Shown here piece by piece: positions 57,010 through 64,000 of a DNA stretch of 64,000 bases. How positions within the stretch are numbered: position 1 is the first letter of the stretch; each line of letters begins with the position of its first letter. The translations under genes were made by a program, and so were the position numbers. A model generated the notes under the pieces. That model was not told where the DNA came from and ran no database searches. It saw only the letters and a list, made by a program, of their open reading frames with translations. Source of the DNA: Gnetum montanum (taxonomy: Eukaryota; Streptophyta; Gnetopsida; Gnetales; Gnetaceae); contig MNCI01026977.1 in NCBI GenBank assembly GCA_015680685.1, forward strand, positions 39,634 through 103,633, given 5' to 3'.

Positions 57010-57247
57010 ACCTCCTATCAGTTCATGATGTTTGATCAAAGATGTATTTTTTTAGTGATACTAAAGTATTTTTTGGTTCCTTCTTTATATCAAATCTCAT
57101 CTTATTTTCTAATACTTTGCATATCTTTAAATGATTCACTCAATGACTTTATTAAGAAAATCAAAAAATTAAATAAGGAAACTAATGCTTGAAGGGTAGT
57201 GTTAGTGTTAAATATACAATCATTAATTTCATAATCCATAATATTAA
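57010..57247 (+). pseudogene. Right flank of C4: older repeat, coding-like
   Basis: Begins with the duplicated ACCTC. One frame reads KYFLVPSLYQISSYFLIL and then DSLNDFIKKIKKLNKE, helical and Lys-rich. That is similar in style to 62640-62760 (KDISYLRKKDSQEKK). Likely the continuation of 46120-46463. Not identified. Confidence 0.4.
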
Positions 57248-57407
57248 TGATGAGTTGTATTTTGGGCGACTGCGATATCGTAGCTAGGTCACAATATCGC
57301 GTATGCGATATTGCAGCCCATCGCCAGTTCTATAAATAAGAGGTAGCTCTCCCTTGTTTCGCATCTAGTTTTAGTCCCTTAGCAAAACTCTGGTAGTTTT
57401 ATCCCTC
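57248..57407 (+). mobile_element. LTR fragment, type A (copy C5)
   Basis: Starts TGATGAGTTG, has about three GCGATAT(C/T)G palindromic words, then CTATAAATAAGAGG, matching 924-1010 and 10100-10230. Cut by the N at 57408. It may be the 5' LTR of the element whose pol lies at 60360-63760. Confidence 0.75.
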
Positions 57408-57971
57408 NCATCAAGAATAAAACCAAAAATTTGTTTAGTAAATAATTGGCTGACAACCTTTAAATAGTTATAGGATGAGATTATAGAAATAAATCCATAC
57501 ATTTGTCAACACCAAAATTACATAGATCTTGAAGTTAAATTGTGGTAGCCTAAAATTTGCATAGGTTTAATTATTTAATAATGCATGTATATAATTATTT
57601 AATGTTTCAAAGATGTTTAAATGGGTTAATTCTATTATCATAGACTAAATAACTAAATTATATTGTTGTTGTTGTTGTTATTGTCCTATGTAAGTGAATA
57701 CAATTTGCTTATTAGAGTAGTTTGTCAAAGTTTTATATCCTTTGTTTTTACTACTATTAAAGCTTAGTCATATATCTTCTATATATTTTATGATTAAATG
57801 TTGAAATCTAATTGTCCTTGGAAGTTATTCTTTCTATGAATTATCATGTCTTTACAAGTATTTTTACTATACATATTTTATTCTTTATGTACGTTGATTC
57901 TTTTTTATGCACATTTCATTATGTATATTTTATTCTTATTATGCACATGTGATTATATAATGTTCTATTAA
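57408..57971. other. Gap base and unassigned AT-rich sequence
   Basis: A single N at 57408 separates LTR U3/R sequence from unrelated DNA, so an unknown amount is missing. No gene is seen in what follows; a short GTT run lies at 57663-57679. Confidence 0.5.
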
Positions 57972-58102
57972 TGTAACATTTTAGACCTTAACCCTACTGA
58001 AATTATACTCCTTGTCAAGGGAGGGAGTGTGTTGGAACTTGAAATAAGTGAAACATAGGTACACCTAAAGATTTATAGAAATTTATAATTCAGTGCTGCT
58101 TA

Positions 58103-58149
58103 GAGAATTGAAGAGGTTACCAAGAGAAGACCCATACCACTAGGCTAAC
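58103..58149 (-). repeat. tRNA-like A/B-box words (SINE-like)
   Basis: The minus strand has TTAGCCTAGTGGTATGGG, a perfect A-box match, and about 30 bases further CTTCAATTCTC, a weak B-box match. A related word TTGGCCTAGTGC lies at 58751-58772. No poly-A tail or target duplication was identified. Confidence 0.3.
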
Positions 58150-59060
58150 ACCTCATTGTCACTTTTTGTCATTAAGCAAGAATTATAAGTTTATTTTTAG
58201 TTATAATTAAATATAGTATGAATCATCTTGGTTAAGGAAACACCTTAGGATGATGTCATACCTAGAATCTAATCCTACCAATGTATCTTGGACATTAAAA
58301 AAATTTTGGTTTCTATTATTGGTTTACTAGAATCGAAGTTATGATTCTCAAGATATCACAGTTTTAGTTTGCTAAAGATCCCATAAAATTTTCAACATTT
58401 TAATTGTATGGTTATGATGAGTAATGATTAAATATGAATTCAATATGTGGATGTGTAATGCACTTAATGAGGATCCTATAGGTTTAAACAAATTTTGATT
58501 TGGAATTCTGATATGCATGTTATGAGGCCTTGAACCTTAAAAGTATTATTTTGGAGTAAAAAAAATAAAAAATGCACTTATGAAAATGTTTAGGATAAAA
58601 AAATTAATTCAAAATTAAATTTTAAAGATAAAAGTAAGTTAATTATCTTCACATAAGTGAAAATAAAAGTAAGATATATAGTCTACATATAACTTTATAA
58701 CTTAGCATTGCCCACTATAATCAAATCAATAACTTAAAGTGTCCAAATAAAGAGTCATAGCACTAGGCCAACACTTCATTATATATATATTACATAGTTT
58801 ACATTGTTCATCACCTCTTTTCTTGGTCATCTAAGTTTTTCTATTTTTGAAACAAAAACTATTTTCTACCTTTTCCTTTTGTTTTGAAGTCAATTCAAGC
58901 CAAGTTTATTCTATTTCAAGCATTTTTAATCCATTTCTAAACATGTATCAAGCCCCTGTATCATCTTGCATGTGACTCTTCTACTTAGAGATAGATTTTG
59001 ACCTTTGATACATTTCATTTTGGTTTGTAGAAATTTTCTAGAGCATAAGTTTGGAACAAA

Positions 59061-59190
59061 GACTTGTAATATTGTAAGGAAGGAAAGAAAGGTAATAAGA
59101 AAGAAAGGACTTGTAAGAATTGGAGCATTTTTTAGGTAGGAAAGAAAGGTAATAAGAAGATTTAGAAAAGACTTGTAATACTGTAAGGAA
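59061..59190 (+). repeat. Imperfect direct repeat in LTR-like segment
   Basis: GACTTGTAATATTGTAAGGA and GACTTGTAATACTGTAAGGA occur on either side of repeated GGAAAGAAAGGTAATAAGAA words. Confidence 0.55.
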
Positions 59191-60359
59191 GTTTATTTTT
59201 CTTTCCGTATAATTGGCCTACATTGTTATGAATTTTGTACGGTTTCTTTGTATTTCTTAGTTCTTCATTATTCTTTTGCAATTTTAATTACTATGCTAAG
59301 ACTCTACTAAGGTTTATTAGTTTAGACTTATTTTTATATGGTAATGGATATTGTAAATTTGGTCCAAATCTTTTTCTATCTTTTAACATGTGGATACTTT
59401 GCCCAACTTACTTATCAAATATTTTATGATTATTTTGGATTAGCCCTTATTATAAATAGGATTTTATGATAATTTTTTGGAATCTTGATTATTAAGGATT
59501 TTTGGCTATTTTGGAAATATTTTGGATTTGAAATATAATAGAATAATATATAATGTGATTATATTTGCTTAGTTGGTAGTGGGAGCTAGGAATCTTTTAA
59601 ATTCCCTCATTTGTATGCAATAGTGGAGTGTTCTTTAGTGGAACCCACCCCACAAAAATAACAGTTTGAATGGATTTCCTACCATGGATTTTGATTTGTA
59701 AGTTCATTTCAGGCTCAAAAACTAGCCAAGACAATGGCATTGACCAGTTCTATATAAGATAGATCCTCTAAACTTAAAAAATAGTTTTTGTATATTTTGT
59801 ATTTTTTTAAAATAGAAACCTTGTACATTTTTTGGATGTTTAAGCTATGTACCTATTTTTATAAATAAATAATAAAGCATGATAAGTATGAAATTGTTGT
59901 TTGTGCCATTTGGATAGGGGCATTGTAAGGATCATTTTTCATTTTGATGTGTGTAATCAGTTAGGGGAAAAGTCATATTAGTTTATTTATTATTATTATT
60001 ATTTAATTTGAGAAACTTCAAGTATGAATATTTTTATTTCTAGATGTCCGATTGAGGTGAATGATCCTTTTGCATACTTTTTAATGATGAAATTACTTGA
60101 ATTTTTTGACATCTAAATTTTTGTGGTTGCACTATTTTCCATTTTTTCTTAAACTAATTTATTTAATTATTTATGTGTAAGTAGTAAGAAATTTTGTTGT
60201 ATGTGTTTCTCTATTGTCTTTATGCTTTTCATTAATAATTTTTATTTATTTAATACTACCTAAATTAGTAAATCAAGGTTAAATATATATCTTTGTGATT
60301 TCATAGCATTTTTATTAATTATTTATAGGATTTTATAAATAATTAATAGGGGTGTTACA

Positions 60360-61505
60360 TAAACCATGCTATCAAAGCTAAAGAAGACTAAATTTGAAAC
60401 TAAATAAAGTAGTTAAGTAAGAGATTGAGAAGTTATTGAAAGTTGTATTCACATATCCATTAGTTATCATTCTAAAGAAAGATAAAAAGTGAAGGATTTG
60501 TATAAATTTCAGGCTATTAAACATGGCTACTTTTAAAGACCACTTTCCTTTGCCAATTGTAGATCAAGTCTTAGAAACCATTACAAGGGATCAATATTAT
60601 AGTTCTTTGAATGGGTACAATGGATACAACTATATTTGCATAGCTCCAAAAGATTAGAAGAAGGCCACTTTATAAGTCCATGGAGTAACATTTGCATATA
60701 GATAAATGTCATTTGATTTTTATACTACTCCTACAACATTTCAAAGACTAGTCCTTAGCATATTTTAGAAATAGATTAGTAATGGACTAGATGTTTTTAT
60801 GGATGATTTCTCTACATATGGTTTCGATTTCAAACAATCTTTGGATCATTTAGACTAAATATTTAAATGATGTGTTGAAACTAATCTCAAGCTCAATTGG
60901 CAAAAGAGCCATTTAATGATTCAAGAAGGTATCATCCTAGAACACCAAATTTCATAAAAATTTATTGAGGCAGATCTAAACAAAATAATAATCATAAAAG
61001 GAATTACTTAAAGACAAACAATAAAGGATGTCTAATCATTCCTTAGTCATACTAAATACTATAGAAAATTTATAGAGAATTTCTTAAAGATTTCTACACT
61101 ACTAGTAGGACTTACTAAGAAAGATGTGATGCTTATTTGGTCAAGTGAGTGTGAACAGATATTTAATAGTCTAAAATAAAAATGGGTAGGGACTTTGGTT
61201 CTACAATTTCAAGAATAGACCATACATTTTCACATAATGATGAATGCATCCAATTATGAATTATGTATTGTGCTTAGTCAATTAGATGATCAAAAATGAC
61301 TATATTATATTCATTATGCAAGTTAAAGTATAATAGGAATATAGCTTAACTACACTATCACAGAAAAAGAGTTAATGGTAGTGGTGTATGCATTGATAGA
61401 GTTCTGACATTACATGCTTGGCTATCCAATTTATATTCATATTTATCATAATGCTATAAGATTTTTAATGAATAAGCCTATAGTAAGCCATCATATCATA
61501 TGAAT
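60360..61505 (+). pseudogene. RT and RNase H of copy C5
   Basis: Reads GFV-ISGY then MATFKDHFPLPIVDQVLE in the right frame, YYSSLNGYNGYN, TFQRLVLSIF and VFMDDFSTYGFDF with both catalytic Asp. QKSHLMIQEGIIL and RNase H words follow (MMNASNYELCIVL, LNYTITEKELMVVVYALIEF). It starts abruptly next to the LTR-like segment and is cut at about 61505 by an insertion. Many stops. Confidence 0.8.
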
Positions 61506-63380
61506 TTGCAAATGTAGAAGCATTTTTTTTAATGATACATGTGATCATAAAATTGTGGAACAGGTTTAGTAATATCTTCAGTGCTCTGGCTGTAGCAACC
61601 ACTTTGTTAGCACAAGCAATGCTAATTCATACTTACAAGGATAAAGCAAAGTAACCCAATAAAGTGGTGAAGTGAATGAAGTATGAAGGAGAAATGGTTA
61701 GCTATCATTAGTTGGAATTTCGGCCATCGTGACTATTAGAAACCATGAATCTAAGAAGGAAAGGACTCATCATTACTAATCTAATTTCCAAGGCAGGATT
61801 TCTATTGGGTTTCCATTGCCCTAGCTTTGATTACTTTGCATTTATTGTTGCCACTAGATTATAACTTCATTAATAGAGATTTGGTTTTTCTCCATTGCTA
61901 TCGATCTTTTATGCTTCTTTACTTGGGTGCTTCACTAATTTTGCTTCATGAAGGAGAAGATGGAAGCTTGCTAGGCCTGAGATCCCAACAAGGGTTTGAT
62001 ATGCTTACCTATATGTGGTTTTTTAGAGTAAATGTTTTGGGTAGATTTGATTTCTCTAGGATTCCCCAATGTGAGATTCTATAAAAATCCCATCTTCTAA
62101 AGCCAATGTTGAAATTTTTGCTTCTATTATTGATGCATAAATTTTTTGTGATTCTCCAAATGCAAATTTACTAACTTGCAAGAAAAAAGTTGTGGGGTCT
62201 TTTTCTAGTGATGTTGATGTAACCAAGACACCTGAATTTGTTCTTCCTGTTGATGTATATGAGTCATTAGTTACTGATCTTCAATCCCAATATGTATTCA
62301 TTCAAATATTAGGTTACCTACCTTGGAATTCAAGTCTCATTTCCTAGTTAAATGGTATCCTAAAAAAGCACAACCTCCAATTTCTTCATGCCTAATATTA
62401 TTTCCATTTTTTCTACTTATTGAGTTAGGCAATACTTTGATAGTACAATGTCCCCTAAATCTAGGGTCTTTTATACATAAACATGTAGGTTGATCATTTG
62501 TAAGTGGACTTTAGATTTTGATGTTAAATTTGAAGAATATGCTAAATTCCCATGATTTTTTAAGTTATATAATCTTCCACTAATTATTCAAAAAGATGAG
62601 TAGGAAATTATTAGTCTTCTTAAACCCATTAAACATATGGAGTATATTTCTATTACCTTTGGTTTTTGAAGATTTTTTTTCTTATATAATCTCCCTAATT
62701 CATGCAATTTTTACCATCATGAAGGACATTTCCTACTTAAGAAAAAAAGATTCTCAAGAAAAGAAAAAATGGGTTGAATTTAATGATACAAAAAATCCAG
62801 TTAATGTCAATGATATAAATCTTGAGAAGACAAAAGCTTCTATGCATATTTTTACTACTACTAGAGATAGTATTAAGTAGCCCAAATAGATAACTCATAA
62901 GGCAAATTCTTCCTTGTTTGCCAGGCATGCTATTAAGTCAAAGACTAAAATTAGTGTCAACAACGGTGCTATTGTCAATGGTGAGGAATCTCAATGTAAA
63001 ATCCATAACAAGTAATGAGGTGAAGATCTTCCACTTGTTCTAGTTTGTCACTTTAGTACTAATCTTAGTATTACATCATGGTTATTTATCTCAAATCATG
63101 GTTATTTATCTCAAATCATGGTTATTTAAGTTCAAGCATTGATGTGAAAAAGTGAAGTAAATTTTGTTAGATTATGACCTTTTCCCCTTCTAACAATTAA
63201 TTTTCTTCACTTATTTTTTCAATGTATCAGTTGTAAAGTTGTTCTTCTAAGTAGATAGTTCTAGAATTGGAAATTTTTGTCTTTTCTTATTCTTTTTCTA
63301 CTCATTGTATACCTTTGTGATGTACTCTAAATTTCTTTTTCTCATTATTAATATTTTTTTTGGGATCTAAAACCCCCTAT
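61506..63380. mobile_element. Insertion splitting C5 pol, unidentified older repeat copy 2
   Basis: About 1.9 kb lies between the C5 RNase H end and its continuation at 63381. The part 62050-62545 is colinear with 31886-32345 and with the last bases left of C2. Open stretches include GFHCPSFDYFAF and GASLILLHEGEDGSLLGLRS (61800-62080) and a Lys-rich frame at 62596-62880. I do not recognise any protein family. Short AATTTG words at both edges may be traces of a target duplication. Confidence 0.5.
63076..63128. repeat. 20-base tandem repeat, about 2.6 copies
   Basis: TCATGGTTATTTATCTCAAA is repeated exactly and followed by a partial third unit. Confidence 0.85.
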
Positions 63381-63760
63381 AGGAATTTGACATTACTATG
63401 ATTAATCACAAAGGCATCAAGAATATGGTAGTAAATTATTTACCTTAGTTAAGATAGAGAAAAGAATATGATAAAGGACCTTTGTCAAATCAATTTCTAG
63501 GTGAACTACTATTTACAAAGGTAGTAATGATTATAGATCCTACAATAAAGAAATTAGGGTTGACAAATTATTTAATCTATCTCACTATTTAGAAAATCCC
63601 TAATGAATGGGATAAGAAAAAGAAACAATAGTTTCTCCATCAAGCTCAACACTTTATTGAAATTAAAGGTAATCTTTACAAAATTTCTTGTGATAGTCTA
63701 ATCCAATGGAGTGTCTGAAAAGAAAATTAACCAAGGATCTTATAGGATGCAAATGATAGA
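63381..63760 (+). pseudogene. RNase H end and integrase start of copy C5
   Basis: Reads EFDITMINHKGIKNMVVNYL, PLSNQFLGELLFTKV, IPNEWDKKKKQ, FLHQAQHFIEIKGNLYKISC and ends at a decayed ILQDAN. This matches C2 24440-24810 and continues 60360-61505. It is cut at 63761 by the end of a reverse LTR. Confidence 0.75.
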
Positions 63761-63954
63761 TGATGAGTGCCAAGGTACCCCTACACTCAACCATACAAAA
63801 CAAGTGTAGCATGCATGATCTGGTTGAACTCCGCAGACTAAGTGCCTACATGCCCCATGGAACACTTGGGGTTAATCATTCGTTTTCTTCCCAGACTTAC
63901 TTGTGGTTTTCATGGTGTATGGTTAAGTAAGTCCGAGGTATATGATTTTGATGG
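63761..63954 (-). mobile_element. LTR 3' end, type A, reverse orientation
   Basis: TGATGAGTGCCAAGGTACCC onward is the reverse complement of the solo LTR end (about 10870-11055), including the CCCCATGGAACACTTGGGG word. An LTR element or solo LTR entered C5 here. The match stops at the N at 63955; the last 45 bases do not continue it, so the join across the N is suspect. Confidence 0.8.
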
Positions 63955-64000
63955 NATGTTCATGACAACAAGGGTGAACACCTTATTACATTGACATTAG

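Larger units (their letters stand above)
57972..60359 (+). mobile_element. Candidate long LTR of a different Ty3 family
   Basis: Starts TGTAACA and ends TGTTACA (perfect 7-base inverted ends), with GGGGTGTTACA at the 3' edge as in many chromovirus LTRs. A TATA box (CTATATAAG, about 59750) sits about 600 bases from the end. The right edge is sharp, because C5 pol sequence starts at 60360. An alternative start is TGTTGGAAC at 58031, just after the purine run AAGGGAGGGAGTG. No target duplication was found, so the left end is uncertain. Confidence 0.4.

Noticed and set aside
57663-57679. GTT microsatellite as a functional site
   Set aside because: Short and ordinary; no context suggests a function.
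58018-58040. Ty1/copia PPT plus LTR start (AAGGGAGGGAGTG, TGTTGG)
   Set aside because: No copia integrase or RT is found upstream, so the match alone is not enough; kept only as an alternative start of the LTR-like segment.

Overview
The window looks like intergenic DNA from a large, repeat-rich plant genome. I found no convincing host gene, tRNA, rRNA or CRISPR array. Nearly everything recognisable is a broken LTR retrotransposon, stacked and nested. The age of the copies, the dominance of one Athila-like Ty3/gypsy lineage and the absence of genes over 64 kb would fit a gymnosperm-type genome, but that is inference and the species cannot be read from the sequence. Runs of N and single Ns show it is a draft assembly.

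One Athila-like family (Ty3/gypsy, Tat/Athila clade, primer site matching tRNA-Asp) supplies most copies. Copy C1 (+) is a truncated LTR plus gag start at 924-1993. M1 (-) holds integrase, spacer and ORF2 at 7177-1994. M2 (-, 7178-15292) has both LTRs, PBS, gag, spacer, a stub of ORF2 and a PPT but no pol, and carries a later solo LTR at 10100-11055. C2 (+, 19313-31885) is the best preserved, with gag, protease, RT, RNase H, integrase and a long ORF2. C3 (+, 36062-46119) and C4 (+, 46464-57009, perfect target duplication ACCTC) lack ORF2. C5 (+, from 57248) is broken by gaps and insertions, and a reverse LTR end inserted in it starts at 63761.

Other elements are a minus-strand chromovirus-like Ty3 pol (15293-18115), a LINE reverse transcriptase fragment (18505-19196), a solo LTR of a third type inside the C4 integrase (52499-53030), a long LTR-like segment (57972-60359) and an unidentified older repeat. 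That older repeat appears to have been the landing site for C2, C3 and C4. Its fragments lie at 31886-36061, 46120-46463 and 57010-57247, and a related copy lies at about 61506-63380.

The most interesting signal is the architecture of the Athila-like family. Between integrase and ORF2 lies a module that resembles a second, internal LTR start: a PPT-like GTCATGGGGG run just after integrase, a T-rich tract, a conserved box, then clustered short palindromes directly upstream of a TATA box, then the ORF2 leader. Palindrome clusters of the same kind sit just upstream of the TATA box in every LTR U3, but their sequence differs by LTR type while R/U5 stay alike. The internal promoter is present where ORF2 is present (C2, M1, M2), and both are gone in C3 and C4. 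ORF2 encodes a conserved N-terminal domain followed by a long coiled-coil-like region without a visible membrane segment; I do not recognise its function.
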